Assembly (NCBI GenBank): GCA_039030555.1
Contig: JBCCDY010000004.1
Location: 1-64,000 of the forward strand
Direction: 5' to 3'
DNA from: JBCCDY01 sp039030555
GTDB taxonomy: Bacteria; Bacteroidota; Bacteroidia; Cytophagales; Cyclobacteriaceae
Length of the DNA: 64,000 nt
The position numbers and the translations under genes were made by a program. This document shows positions 52,301-59,509 of the stretch, one piece after another. The notes under the pieces are model-generated. The model worked only from the letters and a program-made list of their open reading frames with translations, made no database searches and was not told where the DNA came from. Position 1 is the stretch's first letter. Each line of letters opens with the position of its first letter.

Positions 52301-53653
52301 AACCAACTGAAGTTTGAAATAGCTGAGGTCAATATGCCTTCGTTATACCTGGAGATTGATAGAAGTATAGCGCAATTATCCGGACAAAATAATGAAAAGA
52401 ATAAAGGGCTGGCCTACGGTTTTAATCAGATCGATGTAGGGAAGCTCTCACTTGTAAACGATACGTTGAGCCTAGTGATCCGAGATTCTCAAACATCGAA
52501 ATCTTATAACCTCGATAATACGGTCCTTTCAGCCTTAAATATCAATATCGATTCGGTAGAAAAACCTACCGTTCAGGATGTGCTAGAGTCATCCTTTTTT
52601 CAACTTTCGGTAAATAACTTCAACGAATACATGGATGACAGCCTGTATCTACTTTCAGTTGGCTCATTAAAAATGAATTCTCAGGATTCAATTATGAAAA
52701 TTGATTCTATAATTCTGGAACCTCAGGTTGGTAAATATGAGTATTCAAGAATAAAAAACTATCAGACCGATTGGATCAGGCTTGAAATACCTTACACTGA
52801 ATTTTCAGGTGTTGATATTATTAGCTTAGTAGAAAACAATAACCTTTTTGCCGAATCTATATCTTTTTTCAAATCCGATCTTCATGTTTTCAGGGATAAG
52901 CGGGTTCCAAGAAAAAAACTGGATCATAAAAAAAAACATCCAGTAGAAATCCTGCTTTCGTTAAATAATACAGTGGACGTTCGTTCAATAAACATATACG
53001 ATACAGACATCACTTACGAAGAGTATGCAGTAGGAGGCTATCGATCAGGTTCAGTACTTTTTGGAGGCTTGAATGCTGACTTTCAGAACCTTACCAATGA
53101 TCAAAATTCTATTTTAACGGACTCTATAATGAGCGTGAATGTCGAAACAGGTCTTATGGGAGAATCTCAACTTTTTGTGAACTTTCAATTTGACCTTTCA
53201 AGACCTGGCTTTCATAATTATCAGGCTCGAATGGATGATATGAACCTTACCAACTTCAACAAGATGCTGGAATACACAGATTTTATAAAAGTAAAATCAG
53301 GTAAGATGAATAGCTTAGAAATGTCAGTAGAAGCTAATCCAGTGTATTCTACCGGAGAAATGTATTTCTTTTACGAAGACCTTAAACTTCAATTTATCAA
53401 TAAAAAGAATTATACGACTAAGGGCTTCGGTAAAGCGTTAGAAGACTTCTTCGCCAATACCTTTGTAAACAGTAAAAACCCCGCTTTTTTACACAACAGA
53501 CGTGGAGAGATCTTCTATGAAAGGGATTCTGCAAAGTCCGTATTTAATTATTGGTCAAAAAGTGCATTCAGTGGGATAGTGAGTAGTGTTGGCTTAAATA
53601 AAAACCGAAAAGAATTGCGGCAGATCAGAAAAGGAAAGTATTTTGAAGATTAA
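49322..53653 (+). CDS. Very large AsmA/TamB-like membrane-anchored protein
   Basis: A 1443-residue protein with a basic N terminus (LRRRRRLTVLI) and a single transmembrane helix at about residues 20-40. A long, mostly beta-stranded region follows, with repeated short motifs such as LDIEDLYVSTK and IESKKINIKNGQVDLFEDD. This matches the AsmA-like and TamB-like proteins of Bacteroidota, which in other phyla form lipid-transfer bridges between the two membranes. I cannot name a function here. The C terminus carries a positively charged tail rather than a TamB domain. It has its own ATG start and no neighbour on the same strand nearby. Confidence 0.75.
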   Translation: MPKRAKKKYPLFLRRRRRLTVLITVFSLFALVLLANFVLSRYTAKVTAEIVASIIEQESKSKYNLSFERIYVDLISKKIVIYGIELELGQQFKDLGKYDEFRNTYALKIPKIEIVLNSVSEIVLYKELDVSSLILTNPLVSIEHFPSDNSEFELSTNTGDLYQVVSGYIKSYRVENFRINNGRANYVNHGRLDRSYDIQDFSFQMENFKLDSSSLANQNKILYTDEILLTINNEQFNLPDSLHQIRFDSLSISTKESSISFHNIRVEPFEELDNIDRRRLLKLNFYDFGIPLFKLTGVDFSTAYNQNKLFIESIFLEEPNIRTDARKKERKTTVGDEDNRLTTILGRLFEEIIISQLEVKNATLNSTFYPRGRKQQFKTKSMSMLLSDLELDSTAASRIEDTFFYDHFEIQLSDYHFILPDSIHKLDIEDLYVSTKEDQIKAKGIHLKPRFTYDSLKMIFKNDHISTFEVESDFVEADGVNIKRFLSSRRLNADNIRISSSAIKILESSKGKTHQESQKMHLYPIIKKTFPSIDINEFKLEKSDLKIVSIENPSTVKGEITDLFLRLSDFSIDSTQHELDSGFFNHFRFETSSKSLKLPLDDGAWILNVEGFNANNNEGLVNFNEAVLKPGKKRSKTELKLGQTFLFGLDFEKALNASLLIQDSISIENPNISLSVNGEKSNDKKKKTPFHIESKKINIKNGQVDLFEDDIQLMNFSKIDLSVIDFQTDFTDTLKLIPLSFGNFDLNIKKSGILEPKLNYILSTEQIHASSNKASFAISNIEVKKNEGDSLFQGLKTDCKLRIPEITVGGLDYFKLLNQNQFESEIFSIPEYALSMNIYPPEGKKSPKDFKEFRMENIKTPFKDLSIDKVLISHGFIDVQFKDNQTFKYYKSEDIDIRLDAVRLGKGGSKKPLFVISDELFVEAYSSNLQLVNAEDSLNIRKLKIDSKKGEILLNGVRVRNESFTGEKQNVYIDGQLDNATVQGLSFEHLLLENQLKFEIAEVNMPSLYLEIDRSIAQLSGQNNEKNKGLAYGFNQIDVGKLSLVNDTLSLVIRDSQTSKSYNLDNTVLSALNINIDSVEKPTVQDVLESSFFQLSVNNFNEYMDDSLYLLSVGSLKMNSQDSIMKIDSIILEPQVGKYEYSRIKNYQTDWIRLEIPYTEFSGVDIISLVENNNLFAESISFFKSDLHVFRDKRVPRKKLDHKKKHPVEILLSLNNTVDVRSINIYDTDITYEEYAVGGYRSGSVLFGGLNADFQNLTNDQNSILTDSIMSVNVETGLMGESQLFVNFQFDLSRPGFHNYQARMDDMNLTNFNKMLEYTDFIKVKSGKMNSLEMSVEANPVYSTGEMYFFYEDLKLQFINKKNYTTKGFGKALEDFFANTFVNSKNPAFLHNRRGEIFYERDSAKSVFNYWSKSAFSGIVSSVGLNKNRKELRQIRKGKYFED

Positions 53654-53662
53654 CTTGCGTAA

Positions 53663-53693
53663 GTTGTAATGTGTGCAACAGAAGGTATTTATG
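53663..53693 (+). promoter_or_regulatory. Candidate promoter for the DUF5996 gene, with a direct repeat
   Basis: GTTG at 53663-53666, 19 bases of spacer, and TATTTATG at 53686-53693 give one mismatch in each box compared with TTTG and TAnnTTTG. The sequence GTTGTAAT occurs twice (53663-53670 and 53693-53700) and could be a binding site. Confidence 0.32.
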
Positions 53694-53737
53694 TTGTAAT
53701 ACATAAAGTCTTAATATTGTCTTGAAAATCAAACCTT

Positions 53738-54586
53738 ATGCTGAAAGATATTTCTCAAATACCTCTAAAGGGTATTGAAGAGACGAAGAACACGTTACAC
53801 CAGGCCGTCCAATTGATAGCGCTTGTTGCACGCCATATAAGACCTCGGGTAGAAGACGACCACTATGCCAATCTCAATTGGAGCCCAGATCGTTCGGCCA
53901 TGTTAGGAAATATTCTAGAGCTAGAAGGGCATAATTACCGAGCCGGTATGCAATTATCTACTCTAAAAATCTTCATTTTAAAAGACAATAATGAAGTAGA
54001 TCATTTTTCTTTGATCGGAAAGACTTACGAGGAAGCGTTTGAGATCTTAAAAGAAAAATGGTCTAGAGCTGGCTTCGATACTGGTCGATTTGAACTAGAA
54101 CTCCCTTATGAGATTCCCACCTATCCGGAGACGGATGGAGTAACTTTCAAAATAGACAACCCAAAAGCAGCAGAAATCATAATAAAGTGTTTCGATACGA
54201 CACAAACTCTTCTTGAGAAGTTTAAAAAACAACATGAGCACGTAGACCAGATAAAATGCTGGCCACATCATTTTGACTTAGCAACTTTGAAAACTTTTCC
54301 GAAGAAATATAAAGATGCAAGTATTGGTATTGGCTTTTCTCCAGGTGACGAAAGTATAAAGGAACCATATTTTTATGTGAATTGTTGGCCTTATCCCAAT
54401 TCGGACTCATTAGAAGTTAAGAAACTAAATTATGGTAGTTGGAATTTAGAGAGATGGGTCGGAACAACTTTAACTTATACTCAAATCTTAAAAGCAAACA
54501 ACCAGCAGAAAGCTATTCAAAGCTATCTTGAAGAAAGTTATAAGCCTTTAAAGGAATTTTCTTTTAAAGCGTCGAAAGAAAACTAA
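53738..54586 (+). CDS. DUF5996 family protein
   Basis: A 282-residue soluble protein that matches DUF5996 by its conserved segments: KCWPHHFDLATLKTF and IGIGFSPGDESIKEPYFYVNCWPYP in the C-terminal half, and LNWSPDRSAMLGN near residue 47. The many conserved Trp, His and Pro residues suggest an enzyme or ligand-binding protein, but no function is known. There is no signal peptide. The downstream SDR follows after a 48-base gap on the same strand and may share the transcript. Confidence 0.8.
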   Translation: MLKDISQIPLKGIEETKNTLHQAVQLIALVARHIRPRVEDDHYANLNWSPDRSAMLGNILELEGHNYRAGMQLSTLKIFILKDNNEVDHFSLIGKTYEEAFEILKEKWSRAGFDTGRFELELPYEIPTYPETDGVTFKIDNPKAAEIIIKCFDTTQTLLEKFKKQHEHVDQIKCWPHHFDLATLKTFPKKYKDASIGIGFSPGDESIKEPYFYVNCWPYPNSDSLEVKKLNYGSWNLERWVGTTLTYTQILKANNQQKAIQSYLEESYKPLKEFSFKASKEN

Positions 54587-54634
54587 TTTTGAGAAAACTT
54601 CCCTACCCAGAATAGGAATAGAATAAATCGAAAC

Positions 54635-55327
54635 ATGAAAAAGTTTGCAATAGTTACCGGAGCGTCCGGAAACCTTGGATATGCGGTAACCCAAAATCTA
54701 ATAAAACATGGATACGAAGTGAAAGCTTATATGAGTCCATGGGATGGGGGTAAAATTCCAGAATCAGAACATGTATCTTCAAAAAAGTTTGACTTATGTG
54801 ATGAAGAACTTGTTGAAGAGTCTCTTACAAGAATTATAAAAGAAAAGGGTATTCCCGAACTTGTGATTACATGTGCAGGCGGTTTTGCAATGGATGATAT
54901 CAAAACTTCAAATCTGAGCCTACTTCAGGAAATGTTTCATAAAAACTTTGTTACGGCTTATAACGTGGCAAGTAGGTGTTTTAGAAGTATGGAAGATGGA
55001 GAAAAGGGCGGTAAGATCATTATGATTGGTGCTCGTCAGGGGATAAACCCCGAAACCAGCCTGTCAACTATAAGTTATGGCTTATCGAAGTCTTTGCTTT
55101 TCAATTATTCCAGAATGTTAAACGAAGCCGGAAAGACTAAAAATATTCAAAGTCACGTGATAGTTCCCAGTATCATTGATACCCCCACTAATCGTGAAGC
55201 AATGCCCGATGCCAATTTTAGTGAATGGGTGACTATTTCTGATTTAGTTGAAACCATCAATTTCTTAACCTCGGAGGCGGGAAGTAAAATCTGTCAAAAC
55301 GAAATCCGGGTGTATAATAAGTCTTGA
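54635..55327 (+). CDS. Short-chain dehydrogenase/reductase
   Basis: A 230-residue classical SDR oxidoreductase. It has the cofactor motif TGASGNLG (residues 8-15), the CAGGF segment that corresponds to NNAG, and the YxxxK catalytic pair in SYGLSK (Y148, K152). The length is slightly short for the family, and the C terminus has a small substrate loop. The substrate is unknown. It is convergent with the DUF4197 gene across 12 bases. Confidence 0.88.
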   Translation: MKKFAIVTGASGNLGYAVTQNLIKHGYEVKAYMSPWDGGKIPESEHVSSKKFDLCDEELVEESLTRIIKEKGIPELVITCAGGFAMDDIKTSNLSLLQEMFHKNFVTAYNVASRCFRSMEDGEKGGKIIMIGARQGINPETSLSTISYGLSKSLLFNYSRMLNEAGKTKNIQSHVIVPSIIDTPTNREAMPDANFSEWVTISDLVETINFLTSEAGSKICQNEIRVYNKS

Positions 55328-55339
55328 TAAGAGTTTTCT

Positions 55340-56056
55340 TTAGTCCCCGGAATAACCAAATACTTTTTTCAGAATATCTGTAGTACGTGCAATTGGATCT
55401 TCTCTAATTTTAGCCTCTTCTTGTTCAACTAAATAGAATAAACCATCGATGGCTTTATTAGTCGCATAATCGCCAAGATCAGCGTTAACTTTCGTCACAA
55501 AAGGTATTTTGTTATAAGTACCAGCCAAATCTGAGTAGTATTTTGTAGCATTTACTTTTTTCAGGGATTTATCAACCACAGGCTTAAACTTAGTATACAA
55601 TTCGCCAGAGCTAGTCCTTTCCAAATATCTGGTTGCGGCGTCATTTTCACCCCTTAAGATGCCCCAGGCATCTTGAATAGTTAATGAGCGGATTGCATTG
55701 ACGAAAATGGGTGCAGCTTCTTTAGCAGCCTGTTCAGCTCCTCTATTCAAAGATTTCACAAATTTATCCACTTCGCCTCCTAACCCGATTTGTCTTAGCT
55801 TGGTTTCTACATTGGTTATTTCTGGAGGGAATGGAATTTTAATATTTGGATTTTTGAAATACCCATCCAGTTTAGAAGCCTGGGCCGTTCCAGTATTCGT
55901 TCCTTTAATCAAGGCATCCTTCAATCCGGAAATCACTTCGTTGGTTGTTGGCTTGGTATCTCCTGACTCAAGGATACCCCCTAGTGTTTGCTGAATCTCT
56001 GCTGATGTGCATGAGAAAAGTAGGACAAGCATTAAATACGATACATATTTTATCAT
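55340..56056 (-). CDS. DUF4197 lipoprotein
   Basis: A 238-residue lipoprotein with a signal peptide and lipobox (VLLFSC, cysteine at about residue 16). The mature part fits DUF4197, with GLKDALIKGT at the start, NPNIKIPFPPEI, LNRGAEQAAKEAAPIF and IQDAWGILRGENDAAT in the usual order. It is a periplasm-facing protein of unknown function found in many Gram-negative bacteria. The start codon is ATG. It is divergent from cinA across a 178-base gap that shows no obvious promoter. Confidence 0.9.
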   Translation of the reverse strand: MIKYVSYLMLVLLFSCTSAEIQQTLGGILESGDTKPTTNEVISGLKDALIKGTNTGTAQASKLDGYFKNPNIKIPFPPEITNVETKLRQIGLGGEVDKFVKSLNRGAEQAAKEAAPIFVNAIRSLTIQDAWGILRGENDAATRYLERTSSGELYTKFKPVVDKSLKKVNATKYYSDLAGTYNKIPFVTKVNADLGDYATNKAIDGLFYLVEQEEAKIREDPIARTTDILKKVFGYSGD

Positions 56057-56234
56057 TTGGAGGACTTTTAGTTCGAAAAATCTTACCGAGGAAAACTTAA
56101 TTGATGAATTATTGATTTAATGTAATATTGAGCAATTGCGAAGCCAAATTTATAAGAACCTTCAAGTAAAATTCAATTAACTTAAGATTCCTCACAATTA
56201 AGATAACATTGAAGCATCACATCTTCATTTACCT

Positions 56235-57503
56235 ATGAAAAGACCTATAAAAGCAGAGATTTTAACCATTGGGGACGAAATTCTCTATGGACAAATACTG
56301 GATACAAATTCACAATGGATCAGTGAACAACTTGATGATATTGGTGTTCGAGTCATCAAAAAAACCACCGTTGGCGATAACGAAAAAGACATATTGAAGG
56401 CCTTCGAAGATGCCGAGAACACAGCTGACATTACCTTAATTACGGGAGGATTGGGACCCACCAACGATGATTTAACAAAACCTTTACTTTCAAAACACTT
56501 TAATAGCCCATTAGAAATTAATGAAGCTGCTCTGAAGGAAATAACTCATCTCTTCGAATCCAGAGGATTCAAGTTAAATGAACTCAACCGACTTCAGGCC
56601 TTATTGCCCAGGGATTGTAAAATGATTAGTAATAAGAATGGGACAGCACCGGGGATATGGATGGAAAGAAACAATAGAGTTTTCGTTTCTATGCCAGGGG
56701 TTCCCTATGAGATGAAATCAATTATATCCGAAACCGTACTGCCTTGGCTACAAGAGAAGTTCGATATACCAGTCATTTATCATAAAGTGGTTAAAACCGT
56801 GGGAATAGGAGAATCATGGCTTGCCGAAAAAATTGAGAGTTGGGAAACTGGCTTACCTGAGCATATTAAACTTGCCTACCTTCCAAGCTTCGGACAGGTA
56901 AAATTAAGATTGACGGCCATTGGAGAAGAGTTAGATGTTCTGAAGCAAGATGTTCAAGAAGAAATTGAAAAGCTCATACCACTAGCAGAAAAATACATTT
57001 TCGGGTACGATAAAGACGAACTCTATGAAGTCATTGGAAAAGTATTGAAAGAAGAAGGAAAGACGATATCAACGGCAGAAAGTTGTACCGGGGGCTTTGT
57101 TGCCAGCCAATTGACTTCTGTTCCGGGAAGCTCGGCATATTTCAAAGGCTCTGTTGTTGCATATTCAAATGAAATCAAGGAAAATATCTTGTCGGTCAAT
57201 TCAAATGACCTAAAAAAACATGGTGCAGTAAGTGAAGAGGTTGTTAAACAAATGGCCGAAAACGTCAGAGAAAAATTAGGGACTGACATTGGATTATCTA
57301 CTAGCGGGATTGCAGGTCCTGATGGTGGAACGGAAAGTAAACCTGTTGGAACCATATGGATTGCTTATGCTGATAAAGAGCGGACAATCGCTAAGAAACT
57401 GACTTTAACGAAAAAAAGAGAGGTGAATATTAAGTATACGTCAATTGCAGTACTAAACCTCGCAAGGATAAGTTTAATGAAAACCGTTGAAAGCAGCATT
57501 TAA
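56235..57503 (+). CDS. cinA: CinA-family protein (competence/damage-inducible)
   Basis: A 422-residue protein of the CinA family. The N-terminal half is a MoaB/MogA-like domain (GDEILYGQILDTNS, TGGLGPTNDDLT). The C-terminal half is a PncC-type nicotinamide mononucleotide deamidase (STAESCTGGFVASQLTSVPG, TSGIAGPDGGT). Known members deamidate NMN for pyridine-nucleotide recycling and hydrolyse ADP-ribose. The name comes from competence in Streptococcus and does not itself imply DNA uptake. The E2 gene follows after a 40-base gap. Confidence 0.95.
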   Translation: MKRPIKAEILTIGDEILYGQILDTNSQWISEQLDDIGVRVIKKTTVGDNEKDILKAFEDAENTADITLITGGLGPTNDDLTKPLLSKHFNSPLEINEAALKEITHLFESRGFKLNELNRLQALLPRDCKMISNKNGTAPGIWMERNNRVFVSMPGVPYEMKSIISETVLPWLQEKFDIPVIYHKVVKTVGIGESWLAEKIESWETGLPEHIKLAYLPSFGQVKLRLTAIGEELDVLKQDVQEEIEKLIPLAEKYIFGYDKDELYEVIGKVLKEEGKTISTAESCTGGFVASQLTSVPGSSAYFKGSVVAYSNEIKENILSVNSNDLKKHGAVSEEVVKQMAENVREKLGTDIGLSTSGIAGPDGGTESKPVGTIWIAYADKERTIAKKLTLTKKREVNIKYTSIAVLNLARISLMKTVESSI

Positions 57504-57543
57504 AATGTTAATTTTGTGCTTTTCAAACCTTTGAAATGAAAAT

Positions 57544-58860
57544 ATGGCTACTGTAGAAATGGTAATGCCTAAAATGGGCGAAAGTATTATGGAAGGAACC
57601 ATCCTCACCTGGTTAAAAAAAGAGGGGGATGCTATTGAACAGGATGAATCTGTCTTAGAGGTTGCTACAGATAAAGTGGATACGGAAGTTCCGGCAACAC
57701 ATGCAGGTGTTCTTGAAAAAATACTCGTTAATGAAGGCGATGTTGTTGAAGTAGGAAAACCAATTGCCGTCATTAAAACTGAGTCTGAAGAGGCTGTTAG
57801 TGTTCAACCTGAAGTTCCAAGCCCAGAAGCCGTTTCGCATTCCAACTCAAATGGGACAAGTGTAAAAGAAGCAACTCCATCCAATGGACACGATAAAGAA
57901 AATAGTATAGCTAGTATTCCCAAGCAATCGAAAGGTCGCTTTTACTCCCCTTTAGTAAGGAATATTGCCCAGCAAGAAGAAATTCCGGTTGAAGAACTCG
58001 ACGCCTTGGAAGGATCCGGAAAAGAAGGACGAGTAACCAAAAAGGATATCCTCAGCTATATTGAAATAAGAAAAACGAAACCAGCGGAGACTTCCCAACC
58101 TACTGCCGCAAGTTATAAAGAACCCATACAACAGCCTATCCAAATCAGTGGCGAAGACGAGATCATCGAGATGGATCGTATGCGAAAAATGATCGCCCAA
58201 CGAATGGTCGATAGTAAGCGAATTTCTCCTCATGTCACTTCCTTCGTAGAAGCCGATGTAACGGGAATCGTACGTTGGAGAAATAAATACAAAAACGAAT
58301 TCAAAGAAAAAGAAGGAGAGGCACTTACTTTTACTCCTATTTTTATTGAAGCAGTAGTCAAAGCCATAAAGGACTATCCGATGGTTAACGTTTCGGTGGA
58401 TGGGGACAGGATCATCAAAAAGAAAGATATTAACATAGGAATGGCCGTTGCCTTGCCAAGCGGTAATTTGATCGTCCCTGTTATTAAAAATGCCGACCAA
58501 CTTAACATTGTAGGACTCGCTAAAAGAGTTAATGATTTAGCAAGACGCGCCAGAGATAATAAATTAAAGCCTGAAGAACTGGAAGGTGGGACTTATACGA
58601 TCTCCAATGTAGGCTCTTTCGGAAACGTAATGGGTACACCAATCATTATGCAACCTCAAGTTGCTATTATGGCTTTAGGTGCAGTCCAAAAGAAACCTTC
58701 AGTTATAGAAACTCCTGAAGGCGATATGATCGGGATTAGGCATAAAATGTTCTTATCACATTCTTATGATCATCGAGTAGTTGATGGTTCTTTGGGTGGA
58801 ATGTTTGTAAGGCGAGTAGCAGATTTCTTAGAACGGTTTGATAGTAGTAGAGGGTTATAA
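57544..58860 (+). CDS. 2-oxoacid dehydrogenase complex E2 (dihydrolipoyl acyltransferase)
   Basis: The E2 core subunit of a 2-oxoacid dehydrogenase complex, carrying acyl groups on lipoyl-lysine. In order: one lipoyl domain with VATDKVDTEVPA (lipoylated K44), a Pro/Ser-rich linker, a peripheral subunit-binding domain (FYSPLVRNIAQQEEIP to VTKKDILSYI, about residues 137-175), and a catalytic domain ending in SHSYDHRVVDGSLGG (H410, D414). At 438 residues with one lipoyl domain it could serve branched-chain oxoacids or 2-oxoglutarate as well as pyruvate. It is not beside its E1, although pdhB lies 56 kb away. Confidence 0.93.
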   Translation: MATVEMVMPKMGESIMEGTILTWLKKEGDAIEQDESVLEVATDKVDTEVPATHAGVLEKILVNEGDVVEVGKPIAVIKTESEEAVSVQPEVPSPEAVSHSNSNGTSVKEATPSNGHDKENSIASIPKQSKGRFYSPLVRNIAQQEEIPVEELDALEGSGKEGRVTKKDILSYIEIRKTKPAETSQPTAASYKEPIQQPIQISGEDEIIEMDRMRKMIAQRMVDSKRISPHVTSFVEADVTGIVRWRNKYKNEFKEKEGEALTFTPIFIEAVVKAIKDYPMVNVSVDGDRIIKKKDINIGMAVALPSGNLIVPVIKNADQLNIVGLAKRVNDLARRARDNKLKPEELEGGTYTISNVGSFGNVMGTPIIMQPQVAIMALGAVQKKPSVIETPEGDMIGIRHKMFLSHSYDHRVVDGSLGGMFVRRVADFLERFDSSRGL

Positions 58861-58873
58861 GTAAATCTCTACT

Positions 58874-59503
58874 CTATATTAGTTTATCCCTTGCCGCCTT
58901 CTCTAAAGCTTCATCCTTATTGTGAACATGAAGCTTAGAGTAAATTCTTTTGACATGAGATTTTATTGTTTCTACTGAAACAAATAATTCATTCGAAATG
59001 TGCTGATATGTTTTTCCTTTAGCTAGTAGTGCCAATACCTGAGTCTCACGCTTAGATAGTGGGGAAGCCGGATTACGCTGGAAACTACGTACCACCATAT
59101 TTGCTATTTTGGTACTCATTGGAGCTCCACCATTTAATATTTCATCCAAAGCATGAATCAAATTCATTCGATCCGAGCCTTTTGTAATATAACCTGTCGC
59201 TCCTGCTTGAAGAGCATCGAATACGTAATCACTGTCTTCATAAACGGAGTGAACGATGACCTCTACACGAGGAAGCACTTTCTTTATCTTCTCAATACCC
59301 TCAATACCAGACATCCCATCTAGCTGAATATCCATTAGAATGATATCCGGAATATCAACATGTAGATTCTTCAATGCATCTTCACAATTGGTATAAGTAC
59401 TTACTACCTGATATTTATCGATGGACCCAATCATGATCTCAAGCCCCTTCAACAGAGTTTCATTATCTTCTACAATTGAGATTCTTACAGGATATCTATT
59501 CAT
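58874..59503 (-). CDS. LuxR/NarL-family response regulator
   Basis: A 209-residue response regulator. The receiver has the phosphorylation site DIILMDIQLDG (D58), and the LuxR-type helix-turn-helix (about 145-205) has SKRETQVLALLAKGKTYQHIS and KSHVKRIYSKLHVHNK. It binds DNA as a dimer after phosphorylation. It directly follows the sensor gene on the same strand (six bases apart), making a typical pair. Target genes are probably the neighbouring Sus-type genes. Confidence 0.95.
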   Translation of the reverse strand: MNRYPVRISIVEDNETLLKGLEIMIGSIDKYQVVSTYTNCEDALKNLHVDIPDIILMDIQLDGMSGIEGIEKIKKVLPRVEVIVHSVYEDSDYVFDALQAGATGYITKGSDRMNLIHALDEILNGGAPMSTKIANMVVRSFQRNPASPLSKRETQVLALLAKGKTYQHISNELFVSVETIKSHVKRIYSKLHVHNKDEALEKAARDKLI

Positions 59504-59509
59504 ACTTTT

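Noticed and set aside
57952..58500. A 182-residue open frame on the minus strand
   Set aside because: It lies fully inside the E2 coding sequence in antisense, is rich in Phe, Ser and Arg, and has no recognisable motif. It is a shadow frame.
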